Positions 50,836-58,591 of a DNA stretch of 64,000 bases are shown piece by piece (the first letter of the stretch is position 1; every line of letters begins with the position of its first letter). The DNA comes from Falsiroseomonas sp050563535 (GTDB lineage: Bacteria > Pseudomonadota > Alphaproteobacteria > Acetobacterales > Acetobacteraceae). The DNA lies in NCBI RefSeq assembly GCF_050563535.1, contig NZ_JBNXUO010000007.1, forward strand, positions 1 to 64,000. Reading direction: 5' to 3'. Below the pieces are notes generated by a model. That model searched no databases. It was given only the letters and a program-made list of their open reading frames with translations, and had not been told where the DNA came from. A program made the translations under genes and the position numbers.

Positions 50836-52073
50836 GCGGCCGGTCCCATCCCGTCACCGCCTGCCGTGCCTGCGGCGGCGCGCTGGGCGCCACCTTCTGC
50901 GACCTCGGCACAATGGCGGTCGCCAATTCCTACGTCCCGCCCGACCGCGCCGGGGCGCCGGAACCCGCCTTCCCGCTGCGCTGCGTCGTCTGCGACGAAT
51001 GCCGGCTGGTGCAGCTCGACACCGTGGTGGATGCCGAGGGCATCTTCTCGGACTACGCGTATTTCTCCTCCGCCTCGGCCTCCTGGCTCGACCATGCGCG
51101 GCGCTTCGCGGCGGCGATGACGGAACGCCTCGGGCTCGGCGCCGGCAGCTTCGTGGTCGAGGTCGCGAGCAATGACGGCTACCTGCTGCGCAACTTCGTG
51201 GCCGCCGGCATCCCCTGCCTCGGCATCGAGCCGGCGGCGAATGTCGCGGAGGTCGCGCGCGCCGGGGGCGTGCCGACGGAAACCCGCTTCTTCGGCGCGG
51301 CTGCGGCGCGCGACGTGGTGGCCCGCCGCGGCCATGCCGACCTGGTCGTGGCGAACAACGTGCTGGCGCATGTGCCGGAGGTGAACGACTTCGCCGCCGG
51401 GCTGGCGCTGCTGGCGGGGCCCGCGGGCGTCGTCTCCATCGAGGCGCCGCACCTGGTGCGGCTGGTGGAGGGCGTGCAGTTCGACACGATCTACCACGAG
51501 CACTACGCCTACTGGTCGCTCCTCTCGATGGAGACGCTGCTGGCGCGCCACGGGCTGCGCGTGTTCGAGGTGGAGCGACTGCCCACCCATGGCGGGTCGC
51601 TCCGCGTGCTCGCTTCCGCCGCCGACCGGGGGGAGGGCGCGGGCCTGCGGGACGTCCGGACGGAGGAGGCAGCGCGCGGGCTCGACGGCAACGCCTTCTA
51701 CCAGGGCTTCGACGCGCGGGTGCGGGCGGTGCTGGCGGGCTTCCGCGGCTGGCTGGACGGCGCGCTGGCCGAGGGCCGGCGGATCGGCGCCTATGGCGCG
51801 GCGGCGAAGGGCAACACGCTGCTGAACGCGGCGGGGGTGAGGGCGCCGCAGATCCTCGCCGTGGCGGATCGCAGCCCGGCCAAGCAGGGCCGCCTGCTGC
51901 CCGGCAGCCACATCCCGGTGGTGACGCCGGAGGCGCTGCTGGCCATGGCGCCCGACGACATCCTCGTGCTGCCCTGGAACATCGGTGCCGAGATCGCGGC
52001 GCAGCTGCGCGCGAACGGCTTCCGCGGCCGCCTGCTGACCGCGGTGCCGGAAATGCGGGAGATCGTCGCATGA
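50832..52073 (+). CDS. Deoxysugar C-methyltransferase (zinc-binding, SAM-dependent)
   Basis: A 413-residue enzyme of the sugar C-methyltransferase group (TylC3/NovU-like). The N-terminal zinc-binding domain has CRACGG and CVVCDECRLVQLD. The SAM domain carries VVEVASNDGYLLRNF and NNVLAHVPEVNDF. The EHYAYWSLLSMETLLARHG segment and the C-terminal IGAYGAAAKGNTLLN region match the family. Such enzymes methylate a 4-keto-6-deoxyhexose at carbon 3, giving branched sugars. Here the substrate would come from RfbG. Both gene ends overlap neighbours (ATGA). Confidence 0.9.
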   Translation: MSGRSHPVTACRACGGALGATFCDLGTMAVANSYVPPDRAGAPEPAFPLRCVVCDECRLVQLDTVVDAEGIFSDYAYFSSASASWLDHARRFAAAMTERLGLGAGSFVVEVASNDGYLLRNFVAAGIPCLGIEPAANVAEVARAGGVPTETRFFGAAAARDVVARRGHADLVVANNVLAHVPEVNDFAAGLALLAGPAGVVSIEAPHLVRLVEGVQFDTIYHEHYAYWSLLSMETLLARHGLRVFEVERLPTHGGSLRVLASAADRGEGAGLRDVRTEEAARGLDGNAFYQGFDARVRAVLAGFRGWLDGALAEGRRIGAYGAAAKGNTLLNAAGVRAPQILAVADRSPAKQGRLLPGSHIPVVTPEALLAMAPDDILVLPWNIGAEIAAQLRANGFRGRLLTAVPEMREIVA

Positions 52074-52597
52074 TCTTCCGCCCCACCGCCATCGCCGGCC
52101 TCGTGGAACTGCTGCCGGAACGCCACCGCGACGCGCGCGGCGCCTTCTTCCGCACCTGGTGCGCCGAGGAGCTGCGCCGCGCGGGGATCGACTTCGCGCC
52201 GTCGCAGATGTCGCTGTCGGAGAACACGCACCGGCACACGCTGCGCGGGATGCATTTCCGCGCCGCCCCGAAGGAGGAGCAGAAGCTGGTCCGCTGCGTG
52301 CGCGGCGCCGTCTTCGACGCCGCGATCGACCTGCGCCCCGGCAGCCCCACCTACCTCCGGCACGAGGCGGTGACGCTGAGCGCGGAGGCGGGCAACGCCT
52401 TCTTCATCCCGCGCGGCCTGGCGCACGGCTTCCTGACGCTGACGGAGGATGCGGCGGTCGAATACCTGATCGACCTGCCCTATGCGCCCGGCCATGACCG
52501 CGGCGTGCGCTGGAACGACCCCGCCTTCGGCATCGCCTGGCCCGCGCCGCCCGCGGTGATCGGCGAACGCGACGCGACCTATCCCGACCATGGCTGA
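52070..52597 (+). CDS. dTDP-4-dehydrorhamnose 3,5-epimerase family protein
   Basis: A 175-residue cupin-fold epimerase (RmlC/RfbC-like) that inverts C3 and/or C5 of a 4-keto-6-deoxy sugar. Recognised pieces are RHRDARGAFFRTWCAEEL, the catalytic-histidine region TLRGMHFRAAPKEEQKLVRC, DLRPGSPTYLRH, and FFIPRGLAHGFLTL. Context suggests a CDP-linked substrate rather than dTDP. It overlaps both neighbours (4 bp upstream, 8 bp downstream). Confidence 0.92.
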   Translation: MIFRPTAIAGLVELLPERHRDARGAFFRTWCAEELRRAGIDFAPSQMSLSENTHRHTLRGMHFRAAPKEEQKLVRCVRGAVFDAAIDLRPGSPTYLRHEAVTLSAEAGNAFFIPRGLAHGFLTLTEDAAVEYLIDLPYAPGHDRGVRWNDPAFGIAWPAPPAVIGERDATYPDHG

Positions 52598-53504
52598 GCG
52601 CGTCCTGCTGACCGGCGCGGGCGGCTTCGTCGGCCGCGCCGTGGTCGCGCCGCTGCTCGCGCGCGGGGTGGAGCTGCACGCCGTCTCGCGCAGCGCGGCG
52701 CGGGCCATCCCCGGCGTCACCTGGCACCGGGCCGACCTGCTGGACGAGGCGGAGGCGCGGGCGCTGCTGCGCGAGGTGCGGCCGACGACGCTGCTGCACG
52801 CCGCCTGGTATGTCGAGCACGGGAGGTTCTGGACCTCGCCCGAGAATGCGCGCTGGGTCGAGGCCTCGACCGCGCTCGCCCATGCCTTCGCCGAACTCGG
52901 GGGGCGGCGCATGGTGGGGCTTGGCACCTGCGCCGAATACGCCGAGGTCGCGGCGGATGACGGCGAGCCCTGGCCGGAGACGCGCGCGCTGGGCGGCGGC
53001 ACGCCCTATGGCCGCGCCAAGGCGGAACTGGCGGCGCGGCTGCTGGCGCTCTCGCCCCGGCTCTCGGTCGCCTGGGCGCGGCTGTTCCACCTGTTCGGAG
53101 AGGGGGAGCCGGCGGCGAAGCTGGTGCCCGACGTCGCGCTGTCGCTGCTGGCGGGGCGGGAGGCGCGCTGCGGGTCCGGCCGGGCGGTGCGGGACTATGC
53201 CTCGACCCGCTTCGCGGGTCGGGCGCTGGCGGCGCTGGCCACCGGCGGGGTGACGGGGCCGGTCAACATCGCCTCCGGCACCGGCCGCCCGATGCGGGAG
53301 GTGATCGAGGCGATCGGCACCATCACCGGCCGCCCGGACCTCATCCGGCTCGGCGCGCGGCCGGACCCGGCGGGGGAGGTCCCCTTCATGGTGGCCGACA
53401 CCAGCCGTCTGCGGCGTGAGGTGGGCTTCACCGGGACGGCGGACCTGCATGGCGACCTGGCGGCGCTGGTCCACGCCCTGCGTGCCGCGCCGGTGGCGGC
53501 CTGA
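52590..53504 (+). CDS. NAD-dependent epimerase/dehydratase, probable 4-ketoreductase of the CDP-sugar pathway
   Basis: A 304-residue extended SDR with the cofactor motif LLTGAGGFVGRAV (about 6-18) and a catalytic Tyr-x3-Lys in TPYGRAKAELA. As last gene of the operon after a 4,6-dehydratase, C-methyltransferase and 3,5-epimerase, a reductase of the 4-keto group is the natural missing step. It overlaps the epimerase gene by 8 bp. The alternative is another epimerase. No gene follows in the same unit; the hydrolase starts 67 bp on with its own ribosome site. Confidence 0.88.
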   Translation: MAERVLLTGAGGFVGRAVVAPLLARGVELHAVSRSAARAIPGVTWHRADLLDEAEARALLREVRPTTLLHAAWYVEHGRFWTSPENARWVEASTALAHAFAELGGRRMVGLGTCAEYAEVAADDGEPWPETRALGGGTPYGRAKAELAARLLALSPRLSVAWARLFHLFGEGEPAAKLVPDVALSLLAGREARCGSGRAVRDYASTRFAGRALAALATGGVTGPVNIASGTGRPMREVIEAIGTITGRPDLIRLGARPDPAGEVPFMVADTSRLRREVGFTGTADLHGDLAALVHALRAAPVAA

Positions 53505-53571
53505 CGGGTTCCCACCCCCGCCCCGCCTGACCTACCCTTGTCGCCACCAGGGCAGGAAACAGGGACACGCC

Positions 53572-54531
53572 ATGCGCATCCGCCTCGTCGCCGCGCTCAC
53601 CGCGGCGCTCATCGCCGCGCCGGCTGCCGCGCAGATGTCCGTCATGCCGGCCGAGTTGCAGGCGACGATGGACCGCATCGGGCCGGTCTGGGGGACCGAC
53701 ATCCTGGGCAATGTCGCCATCTCCGAACGGGCCTACACGCCCCTCCTCGCCGCCGCGCCGCGCGACGGGGTGGAGGTGCGCCGCGACGTCGCCTATGGGC
53801 CGGACCCGAAGCAGGTGCTGGACATCCATGCGCGGCCGGGGCTGACGCGCGCGCCGGTGGTCGTGTTCTTCCACGGTGGCGCCTATGTGCGCGGCGACAA
53901 GCGCGTGAACGACGAGATCTACGGCAATGTCGCGACCTGGTTCGCGCGGCAGGGGATGGTCGGCATCAACGCGACCTACCGGCTTGCGCCTGCCTCGCCC
54001 TGGCCGGGGGGGGCGCAGGATGTCGGCGCCGTCGTCGCCTGGGCGCGGGAGAATGCGGCGCGGTTGGGCGGCGATCCCGACCGCATCCTGCTGATCGGCC
54101 ATTCGGCCGGGGCCACCCATGTCGCGAACTACGCCTTCGACCGGTCGATCCACCCGGCGGCGGGGCCGGGCGTGGCGGGCGTGGTGCTGATGAGCGGGCG
54201 CTACCGCCTGGAATACGTGGCGAACGACCCGAATGCGCGCAACATGCAGGCCTATTTCGGCGCGGATGCCGCCCAGTACCCCGCGCGGTCGGCCATCACC
54301 CATGTCGGCGGCAGCCGGCTGCCGGTGTTCATCGTGGTCGCCGAATACGACAACCCCGGCCTCGACGTGAGCGGGGCGGAGCTGTTCTCGGCCATCTGCG
54401 CGCGCGACGGCGCCTGCCCGCGCTTCGCCCGGCTGGAGCGGCACAACCACCTGTCGATGGTCCACCACTTCAACACCGCGGACGAGGCGCTGGGGCGGGA
54501 GATCCTGGCCTTCCTGCAACGCGGCCGATGA
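53572..54531 (+). CDS. Secreted alpha/beta hydrolase (esterase/lipase, BD-FAE-like)
   Basis: A 319-residue hydrolase with a Sec signal peptide (MRIRLVAALTAALIAAPAAA, cleavage near residue 21). Residues about 80-310 form an alpha/beta-hydrolase domain. The oxyanion motif is FFHGGAYVRGD, the nucleophile is in IGHSAGATH, the acid is likely in VAEYDNPG, and the histidine in RHNHLSMVHHF. AGGGA lies 7 bases before the ATG. The stop overlaps the CoA-transferase start (ATGA), coupling a periplasmic esterase to cytoplasmic CoA-ester metabolism, which suggests uptake and use of an esterified acid. Confidence 0.92.
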   Translation: MRIRLVAALTAALIAAPAAAQMSVMPAELQATMDRIGPVWGTDILGNVAISERAYTPLLAAAPRDGVEVRRDVAYGPDPKQVLDIHARPGLTRAPVVVFFHGGAYVRGDKRVNDEIYGNVATWFARQGMVGINATYRLAPASPWPGGAQDVGAVVAWARENAARLGGDPDRILLIGHSAGATHVANYAFDRSIHPAAGPGVAGVVLMSGRYRLEYVANDPNARNMQAYFGADAAQYPARSAITHVGGSRLPVFIVVAEYDNPGLDVSGAELFSAICARDGACPRFARLERHNHLSMVHHFNTADEALGREILAFLQRGR

Positions 54532-55772
54532 GCGGCCCCGGGCTGGCGCGGCGGGACTTCGACGCCGCCGCGCGCGGCGCGCTCGACGGGGTGCGGGTGG
54601 TCGACCTCTCGCGCCTCGTCGCGGGCAATGTGCTGACCAAGGTGCTGGCCGACCACGGCGCCGAGGTCATCAAGGTGGAACCCCCCGCCGGCGACAGCCT
54701 GCGCGCCTGGCGCGTGGGCGGCGTGGAGACGAGCTGGAAGGCCTATTGCCGGAACAAGCGGAGCATCTGCCTCGACCTGCGCCGCGCCGAGGCGATCGCG
54801 GCGGTGGGGCGCCTGGCGGAGGGCGCGGCGATGCTGGTCGAGAGCTTCCGCCCCGGCGTGCTGGAGGAGATGGGGCTGCCGCCTGCGGCGCTGCTGGAGG
54901 CGAATCCGCGTCTCGTCGTCGTCCGCATCTCCGGCTGGGGGCAGACCGGGCCGTTCCGCCACAAGCCCGGCTTCGGCACGCTGGTGGAGGGCTATGCCGG
55001 CTTCGCCGCGCAGAACGGCTTCGCCGACCGCGAACCGGTGCTGCCGCCGATGTTCATGGCAGATGCCTATGCCGGGCTCTACGGCGCCTCCGCCGCGATG
55101 ATCGCGCTGCGCCATGCGGAGGCGACGGGCCAGGGGCAGGTGATCGACCTGTCGCTGTTCGAGCCGCTGTTCGCGGTGCTGGAGCCGCAGATCGCGAACT
55201 GGCGCCTGACCGGCCAAGTGAAGCCGCGCACCGGCAGCCGCAGCACCAACACCGCGCCCCGCAACGCCTATCGCACGCGGGATGGTGGCTGGGTCGCGCT
55301 GTCGAGCTCGACACAGGGGATGTTCGTGAAGCTGATGGCGTCCATCGGCCGTCCGGAACTGGCCGATGACCCGCGCTTCCGCACCAACCCCGACCGGCTG
55401 CGCCATGTGGAGGAACTGGACACGGTGATCCGCGACGCCATCGCCGGGATGACGATGGCGGAGGCGCTGGCGCGCTTCGACCGCGACGGCGTGACGATCG
55501 GCCCCATCATGGACGCGGAGGGCCTGGACGCGGACGCCTATGTGGCGGGGCGCGAGGCGCTGGTGGAGGTGCCGGACGAGGAGATGCCGGGCGGCGTGCT
55601 GCCGATGCATGGCGAGGTGCCGCGCCTGTCCGCCACGCCCGGCCTGTTCCGCAACCCGGCACCGCGGCTCGGCGCCGACAACGCGGCGGTGCTGGCGCCG
55701 CTGCTGGGCGAGGCGGAGTTCGCGCGGCTGCGGGCCGCGGGCGTGATCCTGGAAGGTGGTGCGACGAGATGA
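54528..55772 (+). CDS. CaiB/BaiF-type (family III) CoA transferase
   Basis: A 414-residue family III CoA transferase that moves CoA between carboxylic acids. Recognised segments are VVDLSRLVAGNVLTKVLADH with GAEVIKVEPP, the CRNKRSICLDLR segment, and the catalytic aspartate Asp179 in MFMADAYAGLYGA. Overlaps the hydrolase (ATGA) and the lyase gene (ATGA). Together with the following CitE-like lyase it could activate a hydroxy-dicarboxylic acid to its CoA ester and then cleave it. The substrate cannot be read from the sequence. Confidence 0.93.
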   Translation: MSGPGLARRDFDAAARGALDGVRVVDLSRLVAGNVLTKVLADHGAEVIKVEPPAGDSLRAWRVGGVETSWKAYCRNKRSICLDLRRAEAIAAVGRLAEGAAMLVESFRPGVLEEMGLPPAALLEANPRLVVVRISGWGQTGPFRHKPGFGTLVEGYAGFAAQNGFADREPVLPPMFMADAYAGLYGASAAMIALRHAEATGQGQVIDLSLFEPLFAVLEPQIANWRLTGQVKPRTGSRSTNTAPRNAYRTRDGGWVALSSSTQGMFVKLMASIGRPELADDPRFRTNPDRLRHVEELDTVIRDAIAGMTMAEALARFDRDGVTIGPIMDAEGLDADAYVAGREALVEVPDEEMPGGVLPMHGEVPRLSATPGLFRNPAPRLGADNAAVLAPLLGEAEFARLRAAGVILEGGATR

Positions 55773-56608
55773 GCCGACCCTGGCGTTCGATGCTGTATGT
55801 CCCGGCCAATGTGCCGCGCTTCGTCGCGAAGGCGCCCGGGGCGGGGGCGGATGCCGTCATCCTCGACCTCGAGGATTCGGTGCCGGCCGACCGCAAGGCC
55901 GATGCCCGCGCCGCGCTGGCCGAGGCGGTGCCCACCGCACGCAGTGGCGGGTCCGACGTGCTGGTGCGGGTGAACCGCCCGCTGCGGCTCGCAGTGCCCG
56001 ACATCGAGGCGGCGATCGCGGCGGGCGCGGACGGGATCCTGCTGACCAAGGCGATGGGCGCCGAGCATGTGGCGCTGGCGGCGGAGATGCTGGAGGGCGC
56101 GCCGCGTCCGATGCGCCTGGTCCCGATGATCGAGGGTGCGGCCGCGATCCCGCGCATGGAGGCGATCGCCCGCGCCTCGCCGCGGGTGGCGGGGCTGCTG
56201 ATCGGGGCGGAGGACCTGGCGGCCGAATGCGGCGCGGCGGCGGATGACGAGACGATCGTGCTGGCCAAGAGGCTGATGGTGCTGGCGGCGCATGGCGCGG
56301 GCGTCGCGCCCTTCGGCACTCTCGGCACCGTGGCGGATTACCGCGATGCGGAGCGGGTGCGGGACCTGGTGGCGCGGTCGAAGCGCGCGGGCCTCGTCGG
56401 TGCCACCTGCATCCACCCCGCGCTGGTGCCGGTGCTGAACGAGGGCTTCGCTCCGAGCGCGGCCGAGATCGACCTCGCGCGCCGGCAACTGGCCGCGGCG
56501 GAGGATGCGGCGCGCGAGGGCCGCGGCAGCTTCAGCGTGGATGGGCGGATGGTGGACGAGCCGATCCTGATCCGCGCGCGCCGGGTTCTCGCGCAGGCGG
56601 GAGGATAG
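55769..56608 (+). CDS. HpcH/HpaI aldolase / CitE-like CoA-ester lyase
   Basis: A 279-residue TIM-barrel lyase of the CitE/malyl-CoA lyase group. It begins RPWRSMLYVPANVPRFVAKA and continues with ILDLEDSVPADRKADAR (metal and CoA binding), VRVNRPL, LVPMIEGAAAIPRM (metal-binding Glu) and LLIGAEDLAAECG. Members cleave 3-hydroxy-acyl-CoA esters such as malyl-, citramalyl- or hydroxymethylglutaryl-type substrates, producing acetyl-CoA or a related product. It ends the three-gene hydrolase, CoA transferase, lyase unit. A repeat array follows. Confidence 0.92.
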   Translation: MSRPWRSMLYVPANVPRFVAKAPGAGADAVILDLEDSVPADRKADARAALAEAVPTARSGGSDVLVRVNRPLRLAVPDIEAAIAAGADGILLTKAMGAEHVALAAEMLEGAPRPMRLVPMIEGAAAIPRMEAIARASPRVAGLLIGAEDLAAECGAAADDETIVLAKRLMVLAAHGAGVAPFGTLGTVADYRDAERVRDLVARSKRAGLVGATCIHPALVPVLNEGFAPSAAEIDLARRQLAAAEDAAREGRGSFSVDGRMVDEPILIRARRVLAQAGG

Positions 56609-56611
56609 ACA

Positions 56612-56842
56612 GGCGCCCGGCCCATGAGGGCATGGAGAACCCCGGACGGCGGTGCCGTCCGAGCCGCCGGATGGCGGCCGCCGCAGGTGCGGCGAGCCAA
56701 GCCGGCGGATGCCGGCGCCCGGCGATTGAGGGCACGGGAAACCCCGGACGGCGGTGCCGTCCGAGCCGCCGGATGGCGGCCGCCGCAGGTGCGGCGAGCC
56801 AAGCCGGCGGATGCCGGCGCCCGGCGATTGAGGGCATGGAAA
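56612..56842 (+). repeat. 102-bp tandem repeat, two full units and a partial third
   Basis: Units run 56612-56713 and 56714-56815, with a partial copy from 56816. Each has the hairpin GGACGGCGGTGCCGTCC, the core starting GAGCCGCCGGATGGCGG and the dyad CGCCGCA/TGCGGCG. The two full units differ at only a few bases near their start. A related inverted copy lies at 36019-36112. Open frames through the array follow its periodicity and are not genes. Confidence 0.88.
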
Positions 56843-56843
56843 A

Positions 56844-56891
56844 CCTCCACACGAAAAAGCCGCCCGGAAGGGCGGCCTTTTCGTGTGGAGG
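56844..56891 (-). terminator. Strong intrinsic terminator of tRNA-Val
   Basis: Bases 56844-56865 pair with 56870-56891 in a 22-bp stem with one mismatch and a four-base loop. Read on the minus strand it starts 1 bp after the tRNA CCA end and contains CTTTTT. It may also stop readthrough from the repeat side. Confidence 0.85.
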
Positions 56892-56892
56892 A

Positions 56893-56967
56893 TGGTGGGC
56901 GCGACAGGGATTGAACCTGTGACCCTTCGCGTGTGAAGCGAATGCTCTCCCGCTGAGCTACGCGCCC
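56893..56967 (-). tRNA. tRNA-Val (anticodon CAC)
   Basis: A 75-base cloverleaf including an encoded CCA. The acceptor is GGGCGCG/CGCGCCC, the D arm GCTC/GAGC, the anticodon stem TTCGC/GCGAA with loop TTCACAC (anticodon CAC, reading GTG), and the T arm ACAGG/CCTGT with loop TTCAATC. GTG is a preferred valine codon in this GC-rich sequence. Confidence 0.97.
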
Positions 56968-57056
56968 ATCCGTCGGGAGGCGCTGGATAGTGGGGCAGGG
57001 CCCGTCCTGTCAAGCGCACCCCGCGACGCCTTGGCAGCGCAGCGCCGCCTGCCGAT

Positions 57057-57872
57057 ATGGCGGAGATGCGCACCGGCCCGATCCTCCTGCCGATCCTCGC
57101 CCTGCTGGCCGCGCCCGCCGCCGCGCAGCAGCCCGTGGTCGCGACCTACGAGGTCTATGCGGCCGGGATGACCGTGCTCCAGCTCGAGGCGCGATTCGAC
57201 GTGTCGGAGGCGGGCTACCGCATCCGGACGCAGCTGCGCACCCGCGGCATCGCCGCGGTCTTCGCACCGGGCGAACAGGCGACGCAGGTGGAGGGCGGCT
57301 GGGCGGGTGCCGCGGCCGCGCCGCGCAGCTACCTGACGGAGGGCACCTTCCGCGGCCGCTACCGGCGCATCGCGCTGGCCTGGCAGGGCGGCGCGCCGCA
57401 GGTGCTGGAACTCACCCCGCCCGAGACGGATGAGCGCGAGCCGGTGCCCGCCGCGCTGCAGCGGAACACGATGGACGCGCTGTCGGCCATGGCGCAGCTG
57501 GCCCGGCTGGTGGACCGCAGCGGCGGCTGCGACGGCGCGGTTCCCGTCTTCGACGGGCGGCGGCGGAGCGACTACGCCTCCCGCACGGAGAGGCGGGAGC
57601 TGATCCGCCCCTGGCGCGGCGCCTGGTCGGGCGAGGCGCTGCGCTGCGCCTTCGAGGGGCGGCTGGTGGCGGGGTTCCGCCATGACCAGGACCGCGCCGC
57701 CAGCGCGGCGCCGCAGACCGGCACCGCCTGGATCGCCGCGCCCTTCCCGGGCGCGCCGCCCATCCCCGTGAGGCTCGAGATCCCGAACCGCTGGGTCGGC
57801 CACGCGACCGCGGTGCTGCTGCGGGCCGAGCCCTCAGCCGCGCTGGCGCAGCCCGTCCAGCAGCGCCGGTAG
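57057..57872 (+). CDS. DUF3108 domain periplasmic protein
   Basis: A 271-residue protein with a signal peptide (GPILLPILALLAAPAAA, cleavage near residue 24) and the DUF3108 pattern: a beta-rich body beginning VVATYEVYAAGMTVLQLEARFD, GYRIRTQLRTRGI, an FDGRRRSDY segment and a late W-rich strand near the end. Family function is unknown; members are thought to be periplasmic or outer-membrane associated beta-structures. In-frame ATG codons at 57057 and 57066 are both possible. The 3' end overlaps the convergent phosphatase gene by 39 bp. Confidence 0.85.
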   Translation: MAEMRTGPILLPILALLAAPAAAQQPVVATYEVYAAGMTVLQLEARFDVSEAGYRIRTQLRTRGIAAVFAPGEQATQVEGGWAGAAAAPRSYLTEGTFRGRYRRIALAWQGGAPQVLELTPPETDEREPVPAALQRNTMDALSAMAQLARLVDRSGGCDGAVPVFDGRRRSDYASRTERRELIRPWRGAWSGEALRCAFEGRLVAGFRHDQDRAASAAPQTGTAWIAAPFPGAPPIPVRLEIPNRWVGHATAVLLRAEPSAALAQPVQQRR

Positions 57873-58487
57873 GGCCGCGGGCGCCGCCGCCACCGGCGAA
57901 TCGGCCGCCATCTCCCGCGGGCCGTAGCCCCAGCCGGCGAAGATGCAGGGGATGCCGGCGCCGCGGGCGGCGTTCACGTCGTTGCGGTGGTCGCCGATCA
58001 TGACGGCGCGGTCCGGGTTGCCGCCCGCCAGCGCGACGGTGCCGAGGAGATGCGCGGGGTCGGGCTTGCGGGTGGCGAAGCTGTCCCCGCCGCCGAGCGC
58101 CGCGAAATGCCGCCCGAGGCCGAGCGAATCGAGCAGGGACCGCGCCGGGGTCGCCGGCTTGTTGGTGCAGACCGCCAGCCGCCATCCCGCTGCGGCCAGC
58201 GCGCCCAGCACCGCCTCGATCCCGTCATAGGGGCGGGTCAGGCGGGCGGCGTGGATGTCCTCGTCGGCGAGGAAGGCGGCGTGCAGCGCCGGGTCGAAGG
58301 GCAGGCCGCGCGCGGCCAGGGCCTTCTCGATCAGCGCCTTCGCGCCGTCGCCGATCATCGCCGTCACCTCCGGCAGGGCGAAGGGGGCGATGCCGGCCGC
58401 GGCCAGGGCGCGGTTCAGGGCGGCGGCGATGTCGGGCGCGCTGTCGAGCAGCGTCCCGTCGAGGTCGAAGACGGCGAGGGGGGGCAT
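57834..58487 (-). CDS. gph: Phosphoglycolate phosphatase, HAD family
   Basis: A 217-residue HAD hydrolase with nucleophile and acid in FDLDGTLLDS (Asp8, Asp10), a helical cap (about 15-85), motif II VCTNKP, lysine motif RKPDPAHLLG and motif IV VMIGDHRNDVNAARGAGI. The gph-like cap supports phosphoglycolate hydrolysis after DNA repair or oxygenation side reactions. Other small phosphates cannot be excluded. ATG at 58487 puts the DxD motif at the N-terminus. It is divergent from glmU, 104 bp away. Confidence 0.88.
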   Translation of the reverse strand: MPPLAVFDLDGTLLDSAPDIAAALNRALAAAGIAPFALPEVTAMIGDGAKALIEKALAARGLPFDPALHAAFLADEDIHAARLTRPYDGIEAVLGALAAAGWRLAVCTNKPATPARSLLDSLGLGRHFAALGGGDSFATRKPDPAHLLGTVALAGGNPDRAVMIGDHRNDVNAARGAGIPCIFAGWGYGPREMAADSPVAAAPAALPALLDGLRQRG

Positions 58488-58591
58488 GGGGCGCGGTTCT
58501 GGCCCGCCGCGCGGGGGCTGGCAACCTCGGGAAACGCGAGTTGACCGCGGCGGGCTTGCGGGCACGGGGCGCGGGGGGGTACCGGGTGGGA

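Noticed and set aside
56624..56922. Two overlapping 96-codon plus-strand frames before the tRNA
   Set aside because: Both read through the 102-bp repeat units and into the terminator and tRNA; the peptide repeats itself with the DNA period.
56893..56967. tRNA-Val as an integration (att) site
   Set aside because: No integrase, no repeated tRNA end and no composition shift on either side.
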